Below are positions 1 through 7,256 of a DNA stretch of 16,709 nt, one piece after another (position 1 is the stretch's first letter; each line of letters opens with the position of its first letter). Under the pieces are notes generated by a model, which saw nothing but the letters and a program-made list of their open reading frames with translations, did no database searches and was not told the origin of the DNA. Origin of the DNA: Methanobacterium sp. (GTDB taxonomy: Archaea; Methanobacteriota; Methanobacteria; Methanobacteriales; Methanobacteriaceae); NCBI GenBank assembly GCA_028700095.1, contig JAQVTJ010000032.1, forward strand, positions 1-16,709, given 5' to 3'. The position numbers and the translations under genes were made by a program.

Positions 1-62
1 CAGGTGAAGCTGAAGATTTAATCAACGATATAGTTGAGAAAATCAAAGAACTTAAAAAATAA
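1..62 (+). CDS. rpl7ae: Ribosomal protein L7Ae, C-terminal end (partial)
   Basis: Only the last 19 codons are present, running from base 3 to a TAA at 60-62; the start lies outside the window. The residues (GEAEDLINDIVEKIKELKK) form a charged amphipathic helix like the C-terminus of archaeal L7Ae, the kink-turn binding protein of the large subunit and of C/D and H/ACA RNPs. The identification rests mainly on context: in many euryarchaea L7Ae directly precedes S28e, L24e, Ndk and aIF5B, which is the order seen here. With so few residues the call is partly inferred. Confidence 0.65.
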   Translation, partial: GEAEDLINDIVEKIKELKK

Positions 63-126
63 GTAAAAAACTATTTTTTACAATGAAAGGCCCATGCCTT
101 TCTCATTTTATTTGAAGGTGATTTAT

Positions 127-333
127 ATGGAAGATGGAACTCCTGCTGAAATTATAGAAGTTCTGAAAAGAACTGGAATGACTGGAGAAGTCATGCAGGT
201 TAAATGCAGAATACTAGATGGAAGAGACAAGGGAAGGATACTCACAAGAAACGTCATGGGAGCAATACGGGAAGGCGACATATTGATGTTACTGGATACA
301 ATAAGAGAAGCAAAAGAAATCCGTACCCCATAA
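127..333 (+). CDS. rps28e: 30S ribosomal protein S28e
   Basis: This encodes 68 residues and is a small-subunit protein found only in archaea and eukaryotes. The conserved core is plain: GMTGEVMQVKCRILDG, then RILTRNVMGAIREGDILMLL and a C-terminal REAKEIRTP, all typical of S28e, an OB-fold protein near the mRNA exit channel. The frame is open back to 94, but the family begins at MEDGTPAEII. The ATG at 127 has GGTGAT (117-122) just upstream, so it is preferred over the longer reading. It lies 16 nt ahead of L24e in the same operon. Length and sequence look normal. Confidence 0.95.
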   Translation: MEDGTPAEIIEVLKRTGMTGEVMQVKCRILDGRDKGRILTRNVMGAIREGDILMLLDTIREAKEIRTP

Positions 334-349
334 TTAAAAGGTGTTTAAT

Positions 350-511
350 ATGAGAACATGTTCATTCTGTAAAGAAGAGATTGAAGAAGGCACAGGAAAG
401 ATGTACGTCAAAAAGGATGGTACAGTATATTTCTTCTGCAGCAGCAAATGTGAAAAAAACCAAATTGGACTTGGAAGAGTACCAAGGAAAGTTAAGTGGG
501 TTAAAAAATGA
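350..511 (+). CDS. rpl24e: 50S ribosomal protein L24e
   Basis: This is a 53-residue zinc-ribbon protein of the large subunit, short and easily missed. It starts MRTCSFCKEEIEEGTGKMYV. The four zinc ligands are Cys4 and Cys7 (CxxC) and Cys30 and Cys34 (CxxxC), the usual L24e spacing, followed by the basic tail VPRKVKWVKK. The upstream AAAAGGTG (336-343) serves as the ribosome binding site. Its TGA stop (509-511) overlaps the ATG of ndk (508-510) in an ATGA arrangement, so the two genes are probably translationally coupled. Confidence 0.95.
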   Translation: MRTCSFCKEEIEEGTGKMYVKKDGTVYFFCSSKCEKNQIGLGRVPRKVKWVKK

Positions 512-966
512 AACAGAGAAGTTTTGTAATGCTAAAACCTGATGCAGTCAAAAGAAGATTTGCTGGAGAGGTTCTTACAAGGTTTGAAAAACGCGGTCTT
601 AAGATCATTGCAACTAAAATGATGATTATTAACAGCGACCTTGCAAAAAAGCATTATGGAGAACACTCTGAAAAACCTTTCTTCAAAGATCTGGTTGACT
701 ATATAACATCAGGACCCGTTGTTGCAACTGTAATTGAAGGAGAAGAATGTATAAGCCTAATCCGAAAGATGGTTGGTGCTACAAACCCACAGGAAGCTGA
801 ATTAGGAACAATCAGAGGCGATTATGCCATTGATACAGGAAGAAATATTATCCATGCATCAGATTCTCCTGCTTCAGCAGAAAGAGAAATAACACTATTT
901 TTCGAAAACTCTGAAATTTGTGAGTACACCCTGCTTGACGAGGAACTAATATACGAAGAACCATAA
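508..966 (+). CDS. ndk: Nucleoside diphosphate kinase
   Basis: The 152-residue enzyme transfers the gamma phosphate between nucleoside triphosphates and diphosphates through a phosphohistidine. The N-terminal MLKPDAVKRR, the GxxVATVIEG strand near residue 70, and the active-site signature NIIHASDS with catalytic His116 are all intact. The length matches the family (about 150). The start overlaps the L24e stop by 4 nt, placing it in the ribosomal-protein operon. This linkage to L24e and aIF5B is common in euryarchaea and makes sense as supply of GTP and other NTPs for translation. No anomaly seen. Confidence 0.97.
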   Translation: MKQRSFVMLKPDAVKRRFAGEVLTRFEKRGLKIIATKMMIINSDLAKKHYGEHSEKPFFKDLVDYITSGPVVATVIEGEECISLIRKMVGATNPQEAELGTIRGDYAIDTGRNIIHASDSPASAEREITLFFENSEICEYTLLDEELIYEEP

Positions 967-971
967 TTATC

Positions 972-998
972 AAGAGCCTTAATTTTTTTTAAGCTCTT
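972..998 (+). repeat. Inverted repeat / hairpin between ndk and aIF5B
   Basis: AAGAGC (972-977) then TTAA (979-982) pair with TTAA (989-992) and GCTCTT (993-998), giving a 10-bp stem with one bulged C at 978 and a T-rich loop. It lies 5 nt after the ndk stop and about 10 nt before the aIF5B ribosome binding site. It could be a processing or partial termination element between the ribosomal genes and aIF5B. The sequence shows only the palindrome; its role is inferred. Confidence 0.4.
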
Positions 999-1019
999 AT
1001 CTTTATTTGGAGGTTAAAA

Positions 1020-2807
1020 GTGAAGATTCGATCACCAATAGTGTCTGTTTTGGGTCATGTCGACCATGGAAAAACCACTCTTCTTGATTTTATAAGAGGC
1101 GGAGCCATGGCTCAAAATGAAGCAGGAGGAATAACACAACACATAGGTGGAACTGAGATTCCAATGGAAGTAATTGAAACCATATGTGGAAACCTTCTGA
1201 AAAAATTAGATATCCGCGAAACTATGCCCGGATTATTTTTCATAGACACTCCTGGACACGAAGCATTCACAACACTCCGTAAAAGAGGCGGTGCACTTGC
1301 AGATCTTGCAATACTCATTGTTGATATTAAAGAAGGGTTCAAACCTCAAACATATGAGGCTTTAAACATACTTAAAACTTTTAAAACCCCTTTTGTTGTT
1401 GCAGCCACTAAAATTGATAAAATCTATGGTTGGGAAACACATAAAGATCTATCATTTATTCAAACCTACAAAAAACAACCAGCTAATGTTCAAGAGAAGC
1501 TTGACACTGGTATATATGAAATTGTAGGAATACTTCATGATGAAGGATTTGAATCTGAAAGATTTGATAGGGTTGAAAACTTTGCAAAACAAATTAGTAT
1601 AATCCCAATTAGTGCAAAAACTGGTGAAGGAATATCTGAACTATTAACTATGCTAATGGGTCTTGCTCAACAATATTTAAAGGAACAACTTCTATTAGAA
1701 CCTGATGCACCTGCAAAAGGAACAATACTTGAAGTTAAAGAAGAAAAAGGATTGGGTATAACTGTTGATGCTGTTATATATGATGGTATATTAAGAAAAA
1801 ATGATACTATAGTTTTAACAAGCAGAGATAATGTGATCACAACGAAAATAAGGTCATTATTAAAACCAAGACCACTAGAAGAAATGAGAGATTCTAAAAA
1901 ACGTTTCTTAAAAGTTGATGAAGTGGTAGCTGCAGCAGGCATTAAAATTGTTGCACCAAAAATTGAAAATGTTATTTCAGGATCCCCACTTAGAGTTGCA
2001 AGGGAAGACTTTGAAGGGATTAAAGAAGAAATAATGAACGAAATTGAAAGTATTAAAATAGACACTGATGAAATGGGTGTTATAGTAAAGACTGATACTT
2101 TAGGATCCCTTGAAGCTCTTGTAAGTATGTTAAAGGCCATGGAAGTACCTATAAGGGCTGCTGATATAGGGGATGTTTCACGCAGAGATGTTGTAGATGC
2201 ATCAATTGTAAAGAATACAAATCCTGAATATGGTGTTATAATAGCATTCAATATTAAAATTCTTCCTTCAGCATCTGAGGAAATAAAAGCCACAGGTGTT
2301 AAATTATTCTCTGCAAATGTAATATACCAACTCACAGAGGATTATGCAGAATGGACTGCAGCAGAAGAAGAAAGAAAGAAAAAAGAATGGATAGATGCAA
2401 TTATACGGCCTGCAAAGATAAGAATTATCCCAAAACTTGTTTTCAGATTCAGTAAACCTGCTATTGCTGGTATTGAAGTGCTTGGAGGTACAGTGAAAAA
2501 GGATTATATCCTTATTAGAGACACTGGTGAGAAGGTTGGAAAAGTTGAGAGTATGCAAGATAAAGGTGATAATAAACCATCAACATCCAAAGGACATCAA
2601 GTTGCAATGGCAATTAAAGATGCTGTTTATGGAAAGAATTTTGAAGAAGGTGATGTTTTATTTGTAGATATACCTGAAAGCCATTATAAAATTCTTGAAA
2701 CTGAACTCAAATCAAAACTCTCAGAAGATGAACTTCAAATACTAGAAGAACTGGTTAAAATAAAAAGGAAAGAAGATAATCTTTGGGGAATGAGGGTAGA
2801 ATATTAA
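1020..2807 (+). CDS. infB: Translation initiation factor aIF5B (IF-2 like GTPase)
   Basis: The 595-residue GTPase promotes subunit joining and initiator tRNA placement. GTPase motifs in order are GHVDHGKT (12-19), GGITQHIG (36-43, switch I), DTPGH (76-80), TKID (130-133) and SAK (198-200), followed by domains II-IV. The start is GTG, 5 nt after the strong GGAGGT at 1009-1014. The length is that of an intein-free archaeal aIF5B. The G4 motif reads TKID instead of the commoner NKID; the Thr variant occurs in other GTPases and should still read guanine. It sits 53 nt after ndk, behind a hairpin. I consider the gene functional. Confidence 0.96.
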   Translation: MKIRSPIVSVLGHVDHGKTTLLDFIRGGAMAQNEAGGITQHIGGTEIPMEVIETICGNLLKKLDIRETMPGLFFIDTPGHEAFTTLRKRGGALADLAILIVDIKEGFKPQTYEALNILKTFKTPFVVAATKIDKIYGWETHKDLSFIQTYKKQPANVQEKLDTGIYEIVGILHDEGFESERFDRVENFAKQISIIPISAKTGEGISELLTMLMGLAQQYLKEQLLLEPDAPAKGTILEVKEEKGLGITVDAVIYDGILRKNDTIVLTSRDNVITTKIRSLLKPRPLEEMRDSKKRFLKVDEVVAAAGIKIVAPKIENVISGSPLRVAREDFEGIKEEIMNEIESIKIDTDEMGVIVKTDTLGSLEALVSMLKAMEVPIRAADIGDVSRRDVVDASIVKNTNPEYGVIIAFNIKILPSASEEIKATGVKLFSANVIYQLTEDYAEWTAAEEERKKKEWIDAIIRPAKIRIIPKLVFRFSKPAIAGIEVLGGTVKKDYILIRDTGEKVGKVESMQDKGDNKPSTSKGHQVAMAIKDAVYGKNFEEGDVLFVDIPESHYKILETELKSKLSEDELQILEELVKIKRKEDNLWGMRVEY

Positions 2808-2893
2808 TTTCATAATTAAATTACAATTAAAATCTTAGTTATAATTTAATGATTCTTTTAAACCATAACCATTGAATTACAAAATGGAAAACG

Positions 2894-2905
2894 ATAAATA
2901 ATATA
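2894..2905 (+). promoter_or_regulatory. Candidate TATA box for the S6e / aIF2-gamma unit
   Basis: The AT-rich stretch ATAAATAATATA sits about 37-48 nt upstream of the S6e TTG, preceded by the purine-rich AAAACG that could act as a BRE. A start of transcription about 25 nt downstream would leave a short leader carrying the GGAGGAG site at 2930-2936. The region is AT-rich throughout, so the exact box is uncertain. Confidence 0.4.
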
Positions 2906-2941
2906 GATTATATAGAACCAGAATAAGATGGAGGAGATATA

Positions 2942-3319
2942 TTGGCATTTAAATTAGTTATTTCAGAAGGCAAAAAAAGCCACCAAGTCGAAGTCGAAAC
3001 TGCAGAGTCAAAAAAACTTATTGGATTAATAATTGGTGAGGAATTTGATGCTTCTCTTGTTGGTTTAGCTGGGTACAAACTCAAAATTACCGGTGGAAGC
3101 GATAAAAATGGTTTTCCAATGAAAAAAGATGTAGATGGACAGAGGAGAATAAAAAGTCTTCTGGCCGGTGGTATCGGATTTAATCCAATAATAGATGGGC
3201 AGAGAAGAAGAAAAACTGTTCGTGGAAATACTATATCCAACGACATAGTGCAAATCAACACTATTGTTACCCAAAAGGGTGAAAAGGATATAGATGCAAT
3301 TTTAGAAAGTAATGATTAA
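2942..3319 (+). CDS. rps6e: 30S ribosomal protein S6e
   Basis: This 125-residue small-subunit protein is found only in archaea and eukaryotes. Hallmarks are YKLKITGGSDKNGFPM (around residues 45-60) and RRRKTVRGNTISNDIVQIN (around 88-106), both characteristic of S6e. The start is TTG, giving MAFKLVIS as in the family, with the strong GGAGGAG (2930-2936) 5 nt upstream; no better ATG exists. The length equals that of archaeal homologs. Its stop is followed 19 nt later by the aIF2-gamma GTG, so the two are very likely co-transcribed, an arrangement widespread in archaea. Confidence 0.95.
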   Translation: MAFKLVISEGKKSHQVEVETAESKKLIGLIIGEEFDASLVGLAGYKLKITGGSDKNGFPMKKDVDGQRRIKSLLAGGIGFNPIIDGQRRRKTVRGNTISNDIVQINTIVTQKGEKDIDAILESND

Positions 3320-3338
3320 AGCTTACGGGTGTAATATC

Positions 3339-4565
3339 GTGAAAGTACAGTCTGAAATAAACATAGGGCTTGTGGGACATGTAGACCACGGCAAAACAAC
3401 TCTGACAAAAGCCCTATCCGGCATATGGACAGACACTCATAGTGAAGAGACAAAAAGGGGTATTTCAATTAGGTTAGGTTATGCTGATATAACCTTCCGC
3501 AGATGTACCAGTTGTCCTGCTCCACAATGCTTCACAACTGCACTTATATGCAGTCACTGTGAAGAAGAGACCAATGTCCTTAGAAAGGTATCATTTGTTG
3601 ATTCACCAGGGCATGAAACATTAATGGCAACAATGCTTTCAGGTGCAGCCATAATGGATGGTGCTGTGTTGGTGATAGCAGCCAATGAAACATGTCCACA
3701 ACCACAAACCAAAGAACATTTAATGGCTTTAGATGTAATTGGTGTTAAAGAGGTTATAGTGGTACAAAATAAAATTGACATTGTTTCAAAGGAAAGGGCA
3801 ATAGAAAGTTATAATGAAATCAAAGAATTTGTTAAGGGAACATGTGCAGAGGAAGCACCAATAATACCTGTTTCAGCACAGCAAAGTGCAAATATTGATA
3901 TTCTCATAGAAGTTATCCAGGAATCCATAAGAACTCCAAGAAGATCCCTTAGGAAATCACCAAGGATGTTTGTTGCACGATCTTTTGACATAAACAAACC
4001 AGGATCCAGTCCTGATAATATCCAAGGTGGAGTAATAGGTGGTTCACTTGTCCAGGGAAAACTTAAAGTTGGAGATGAACTGGAAATAAAACCAGGAATA
4101 CAAATAAAAAACAAAGGTAAAATGGAATGGATGAGTTTACACTCAGAAATTACCGGTCTTGTAGCAGCAGGAGAGTCTGTAAGTGAAATTGGCCCTGGAG
4201 GATTAATTGGTGTTGGTACAAAACTTGACCCTGCACTAACTAAAGCTGATTCATTATCAGGATCTGTTGCTGGAAAACCAGGAACACTACCACCAATCAT
4301 GCACAGTTTCAAAATGAAAACCCAACTCCTTGACAGGGTTGTTGGTACAAAGGAAGAACGTAAAGTTGATCCAATAAAATCATCTGAACTCCTCATGATA
4401 AATATAGGCACTTCAACATCTGTTGGTGTGGTAACCAGCGCAAGGAAAAATGAAGTTGAAGTAAATCTTAAACTACCAGTATGTGCCGAAGGAGGGCAGA
4501 GAGTTGCACTCAGCAGACGTGTTGGAGCAAGGTGGAGGTTAATTGGATATGGTATCATCAAATAA
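3339..4565 (+). CDS. eif2g: Translation initiation factor aIF2 subunit gamma
   Basis: This is the GTP-binding core subunit of aIF2, which carries Met-tRNAi to the small subunit. With the GTG at 3339 the protein is 408 residues, the family length, and begins VKVQSEINIGLVGHVDHGKT. The frame is open to an ATG at 3312, but that would add nine non-conserved residues and overlap the S6e end. GGGTG at 3327-3331 suits the GTG. Visible motifs are GHVDHGKT (13-20), the zinc knuckle with CTSC (56-59) and CSHC (71-74), DSPGH (88-92) and NKID (144-147), then two beta-barrel domains. Its 3-prime end overlaps the start of the PIN gene. Confidence 0.96.
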   Translation: MKVQSEINIGLVGHVDHGKTTLTKALSGIWTDTHSEETKRGISIRLGYADITFRRCTSCPAPQCFTTALICSHCEEETNVLRKVSFVDSPGHETLMATMLSGAAIMDGAVLVIAANETCPQPQTKEHLMALDVIGVKEVIVVQNKIDIVSKERAIESYNEIKEFVKGTCAEEAPIIPVSAQQSANIDILIEVIQESIRTPRRSLRKSPRMFVARSFDINKPGSSPDNIQGGVIGGSLVQGKLKVGDELEIKPGIQIKNKGKMEWMSLHSEITGLVAAGESVSEIGPGGLIGVGTKLDPALTKADSLSGSVAGKPGTLPPIMHSFKMKTQLLDRVVGTKEERKVDPIKSSELLMINIGTSTSVGVVTSARKNEVEVNLKLPVCAEGGQRVALSRRVGARWRLIGYGIIK

Positions 4566-4964
4566 TTGTGAGGCAGTTATTGACGCAAATTTTTTATGAT
4601 GGCAGCTCAATTTCACATGGAAATTATAGGTGAACTTGAGCTTATCCTACCTTCATGCAAATTCCTTGTCCCATCAGCTATTTTAAAAGAACTTAGACGC
4701 ATAAAAAATAGATCTAAGGGTAAAAATCGCGTTTCAGCATCAATAGCCTTGAAAATTGCAAGTTCTATCCCATTTGAGGTTATAGAAATGCAAATAAAAG
4801 ATGGTGAAAGTGTTGATGATGCAATTCTAAGGTTATCAGAAAAGTCACGGATATTATGTACTAATGACCGTGAACTGAGAAGAAAAGCTCGTGAAAGGAA
4901 TATAAATGTTATATATCTACGTCAAAGAAAATATTTAGATGTTGATGGACATTTAAAGCATTAA
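4549..4964 (+). CDS. PIN-domain nuclease, needs a -1 frame change (programmed frameshift candidate)
   Basis: This is a PIN-domain RNase-like protein of the type that follows aIF2-gamma in many archaea. Reading starts at ATG 4549, 9 nt after GGAGGT (4534-4539), inside the end of aIF2-gamma, and gives MVSSNNCEAVIDANFL before UGA at 4597-4599. The rest (MMAAQFHMEIIGELEL onward) is in the -1 frame, open from 4596 to a TAA at 4962-4964. Joined, the product is about 138 residues and carries the PIN acidic residues: Asp of VIDANF, Glu of LKELRR, the DD of SVDDAIL, and TNDREL. The first Asp lies only in the upstream piece, so a protein started at ATG 4596 alone would be missing a catalytic residue. 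The junction is a slippery T TTT TTA followed by a stem. Alternatives are a one-base deletion (decay) or a homopolymer sequencing error. The family function is not established; RNA processing is a guess. Confidence 0.75.
4590..4642 (+). promoter_or_regulatory. Candidate -1 ribosomal frameshift signal (slippery site plus stem-loop)
   Basis: The heptamer TTTTTTA (4590-4596) is in the X XXY YYZ register with zero-frame codons AAT TTT TTA, followed at once by UGA (4597-4599). After a 7-nt spacer (4597-4603), bases 4604-4616 (AGCTCAATTTCAC) pair with 4630-4642 (GTGAACTTGAGCT): 12 of 13 positions pair, with a T.C mismatch at 4611/4635 and a 13-nt loop. A -1 slip puts the ribosome exactly in the frame of the conserved PIN body. 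The sequence features are seen directly; that they act as a recoding signal is inference. Confidence 0.5.
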
Positions 4965-5029
4965 ATAACAATAACATAATATAACTCAATTAAAAATTTA
5001 AAAACTTTAGGTTTTACAGGAGGAATCTT

Positions 5030-5551
5030 ATGAATCTCTGGAAAGACATACCAACCGGACCATCAGCTCCAGAAGTAATATACGCTGTTGTGGAAATTCC
5101 AAAAGGATCAAGAAATAAATATGAATATGATAAGGATATGGAAGCATTTGCACTTGACAGAGTTTTATACTCACCATTCCACTATCCTGCAGAGTATGGT
5201 ATAATACCTAAAACACTCTGGGATGATGGAGATCCAATGGATGTGCTGGTAATAATGGATGAAGCAACATTTCCAGGATGTATTATAGAAGCTAGACCCA
5301 TAGGAATCATGAGAATGATAGATGGTGGGGATAGTGATGATAAAATATTAGGGGTTCCTGTAAATGATCCCAGATTTAAAGATATTCAAGATATCGGCAA
5401 TTTACCTAAACACTTTTTAGATGAAATTGAACATTTCTTCACAGATTATAAAAAACTTGAAGGCAAAAAAGTAAAGGTTTTAGGATGGGAAAATGCAGAA
5501 ATGGCATTTGAAGCAATTAAACATTCTCAAGAATTGTATAATGGAATGTAA
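5030..5551 (+). CDS. ppa: Inorganic pyrophosphatase, soluble type I
   Basis: The 173-residue cytoplasmic enzyme hydrolyses pyrophosphate to drive biosynthetic reactions. The metal-binding signature DGDPMD (66-71, with Asp66, Asp68 and Asp71) is intact, as are the substrate-site residues KGSRNKYEYDKD (25-36) and HYPAEYGIIP (51-60). AGGAGGA (5018-5024) lies 5 nt upstream of the ATG. The length is typical of family I. It stands 65 nt after the PIN gene, separated by AT-rich sequence that probably holds a promoter, though no single TATA box stands out. Nothing unusual. Confidence 0.97.
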   Translation: MNLWKDIPTGPSAPEVIYAVVEIPKGSRNKYEYDKDMEAFALDRVLYSPFHYPAEYGIIPKTLWDDGDPMDVLVIMDEATFPGCIIEARPIGIMRMIDGGDSDDKILGVPVNDPRFKDIQDIGNLPKHFLDEIEHFFTDYKKLEGKKVKVLGWENAEMAFEAIKHSQELYNGM

Positions 5552-5592
5552 AAATAATCTGGAACATATATCCAAATAAAAGTTCATAAAAA

Positions 5593-5603
5593 ATATTTAA
5601 ATT
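5593..5603 (+). promoter_or_regulatory. Candidate TATA box upstream of rpo7
   Basis: ATATTTAAATT contains TTTAAATT, close to the archaeal box A pattern, about 57 nt upstream of the rpo7 TTG. It would give a leader of roughly 30-40 nt. The surroundings are all AT-rich, so this is a weak call. Confidence 0.3.
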
Positions 5604-5659
5604 AAAAATAAACATTAACATTTGCTTAAAATTTATCAAAGCAAAGTAGAGGGATTTGT

Positions 5660-6244
5660 TTGTATTTAGTATCCAAAATAGAAGACACTGTAAGAATTCC
5701 ACCAAATAAGTTTAGTGATCCTTTAGAAAATGTAGCAATTGAAATTTTAAATGAAAGCTATGTTGGAAAAATCGATAAAAAACTTGGTTTGATGGTAACA
5801 GTAAAGGAAATAGAAGAAATAGGCACTGGAAAGGTAATAATGGGAGATGGCGCAGCATATCATGACGTCCTATTTACAGCCCTTTTCTTCAAGCCAGAAC
5901 TACACGAGATAGTGGAAGGAGAAGTCATAGAAATAACCGAATTCGGGGCATTTATCCGTATAGGTCCTATGGATGGACTTGTACATGTATCCCAAGTTAC
6001 AGATGACTATATAAACTACGAGGGTAAGAGAGGAACATTAATAGGCAAAGAATCTAAGAAAAGCCTTGAAGAAGGTAATAAGGTCCGTGCAAGAATTGTT
6101 GCACTCAGCCTAAAAGGAAAATCATCCAAAGAAACTAAGATAGGTCTTACAATGAGACAACCCGGTCTTGGAAGGTTCGAATGGATTGATGAGGAAAAAA
6201 ATAAAAAGAAACCTGGGAAAAAATCTATAAAGGGGAAAAAATAG
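5660..6244 (+). CDS. rpoE1: DNA-directed RNA polymerase subunit Rpo7 (RpoE1)
   Basis: The 194-residue stalk subunit of archaeal RNA polymerase pairs with Rpo4 and corresponds to eukaryal Rpb7. The N-terminal RNP-like domain (1 to about 80) begins MYLVSKIEDTVRIPP and includes the strand GDGAAYHDVLFTALFFKP. An S1 RNA-binding domain follows (about 82-166), with GEVIEITEFGAFIRIGPMDG and GLVHVSQV. The C-terminus is a lysine-rich tail. The start is TTG with GAGGG (5649-5653) upstream. Its TAG (6242-6244) abuts the ATG of the Spt4 gene at 6245, so the two should be coupled. The length is typical. Confidence 0.95.
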   Translation: MYLVSKIEDTVRIPPNKFSDPLENVAIEILNESYVGKIDKKLGLMVTVKEIEEIGTGKVIMGDGAAYHDVLFTALFFKPELHEIVEGEVIEITEFGAFIRIGPMDGLVHVSQVTDDYINYEGKRGTLIGKESKKSLEEGNKVRARIVALSLKGKSSKETKIGLTMRQPGLGRFEWIDEEKNKKKPGKKSIKGKK

Positions 6245-6427
6245 ATGGTTCTAAAAGCATGCACAAGATGCCACAGACTTATGGAAGAGGATAGATGTGC
6301 AATATGTAACATAGCCTCTTCAAGGAACTGGAGCGGCTTTTTAATAGTTGTTGATCCTGACAACTCAGATATTGCTAAGGAACTCAACATAACCCTTCCT
6401 GGAGAATATTCCCTGAGGGTAAGATAG
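6245..6427 (+). CDS. spt4: Transcription elongation factor Spt4 (RpoE2)
   Basis: This 60-residue zinc-ribbon protein forms the Spt4/5 clamp that makes RNA polymerase processive; it is also annotated as RpoE2 (RpoE double-prime). The zinc ligands are Cys6, Cys9, Cys18 and Cys21 (KACTRCH, DRCAIC), followed by SRNWSGFLIVVDP, the Spt5-contacting strand, and a C-terminal GEYSLRVR. It begins directly after the Rpo7 stop, and its TAG shares a base with the GTG of the next gene, so Rpo7, Spt4 and the DUF359 gene form one tight operon. Confidence 0.95.
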   Translation: MVLKACTRCHRLMEEDRCAICNIASSRNWSGFLIVVDPDNSDIAKELNITLPGEYSLRVR

Positions 6428-6936
6428 TGTTAGTACTAAGAAAAGAGATGAGACCAGAGTTTAAAAAACCTATAGGTACTCTATATCCCTCAATATCACA
6501 TGTAAAAGATTTAATACTCTCAAAAGGAGATAAAGGCCTATTAATATCCATAGGTGATGTAACAACACGTAAAATGCTTGATGAAGGTATAATACCAAAT
6601 GTGGGCATTGTGGATAATATAATAGAAAGAGAACCTTCAAATCATAAGATAACTTACAATAATGTCACATTAAAAACAAAAAACCCGTCTGGTACCATAA
6701 CAGATCAGCTATGTAAAACAATTAAAGAAGGTTTTAGCCTAGTTGAAAAGGCAGGATACAATGTACTTATAGTTGTTGAAGGAGAGGAAGATCTCTCTGC
6801 AATTCCCTGTATTGTTATGGCCCCATCTGGCTCATTAATATTTTATGGTCAGCCTGGAGAGGGCGTTGTACTTTGTGAAGTTGATAAAATGAAAGAAAAG
6901 GCACAAAACCTTATCAAAAAGCTAGAGGAGGCATAA
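6427..6936 (+). CDS. GTP-dependent dephospho-CoA kinase (DUF359 family)
   Basis: This 169-residue protein belongs to DUF359, whose Thermococcus kodakarensis member was shown to phosphorylate dephospho-CoA using GTP, the last step of archaeal coenzyme A synthesis. Conserved segments visible are ISIGDVTTRKM (40-50), GIVDNIIER (60-68), VVEGEEDLSAIP (116-127) and FYGQPGEGVV (139-148). The start is GTG at 6427 with GAGGGT (6415-6420) upstream; the ATG at 6448 is a less likely alternative. It is packed between Spt4 and S24e, a conserved archaeal arrangement. The activity is inferred from the family. Confidence 0.88.
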   Translation: MLVLRKEMRPEFKKPIGTLYPSISHVKDLILSKGDKGLLISIGDVTTRKMLDEGIIPNVGIVDNIIEREPSNHKITYNNVTLKTKNPSGTITDQLCKTIKEGFSLVEKAGYNVLIVVEGEEDLSAIPCIVMAPSGSLIFYGQPGEGVVLCEVDKMKEKAQNLIKKLEEA

Positions 6937-6938
6937 AT

Positions 6939-7244
6939 ATGGAAATCAATGTAAATGAAAAAATAGTAAATCCACTTTTAAACAGAACTGAAATACACTT
7001 TGACTGCACATATCAAGGAGAAGCAACACCCAAGGTCTTGGATGTGAAAAATAGGTTAGTTGCAACATTAGATGTTAATAAAAATCTTCTGGTGGTCCAT
7101 AATCTTAAACCTTCCTATGGTGAAGGTAAAGCAAATGGATATGCAAAACTCTATGATTCAGAAGAAGATCTAAATAAAATTGAAATGGATCATGTTGTAC
7201 GGAAAAATAAAGAACCAGCTAAAGAAGAAAAAGAAGCTGAATAA
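6939..7244 (+). CDS. rps24e: 30S ribosomal protein S24e
   Basis: This 101-residue small-subunit protein is specific to archaea and eukaryotes. It shows the family start MEINVNEKIVNPLLNRTEI, the central VKNRLVATLDVNKNLLVV and the GEGKANGYAKLYDS segment, ending in a charged EEKEAE tail. AGGAGG (6926-6931) lies inside the end of the preceding gene, and the ATG follows that stop by 2 nt. It is 12 nt ahead of S27ae; the pair S24e-S27ae is a standard archaeal operon. Confidence 0.96.
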   Translation: MEINVNEKIVNPLLNRTEIHFDCTYQGEATPKVLDVKNRLVATLDVNKNLLVVHNLKPSYGEGKANGYAKLYDSEEDLNKIEMDHVVRKNKEPAKEEKEAE

Positions 7245-7256
7245 GGAGGAGTTACA

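Noticed and set aside
1667..2558. Long minus-strand open frames opposite aIF5B, and similar ones opposite aIF2-gamma (3809-4561)
   Set aside because: They are antisense shadows of well-conserved genes, show no recognisable domain and have no promoter or ribosome binding site.
1020..2807. Intein in aIF5B
   Set aside because: Inteins occur in aIF5B of some methanogens, but the 595-residue length and unbroken motifs leave no room for one.
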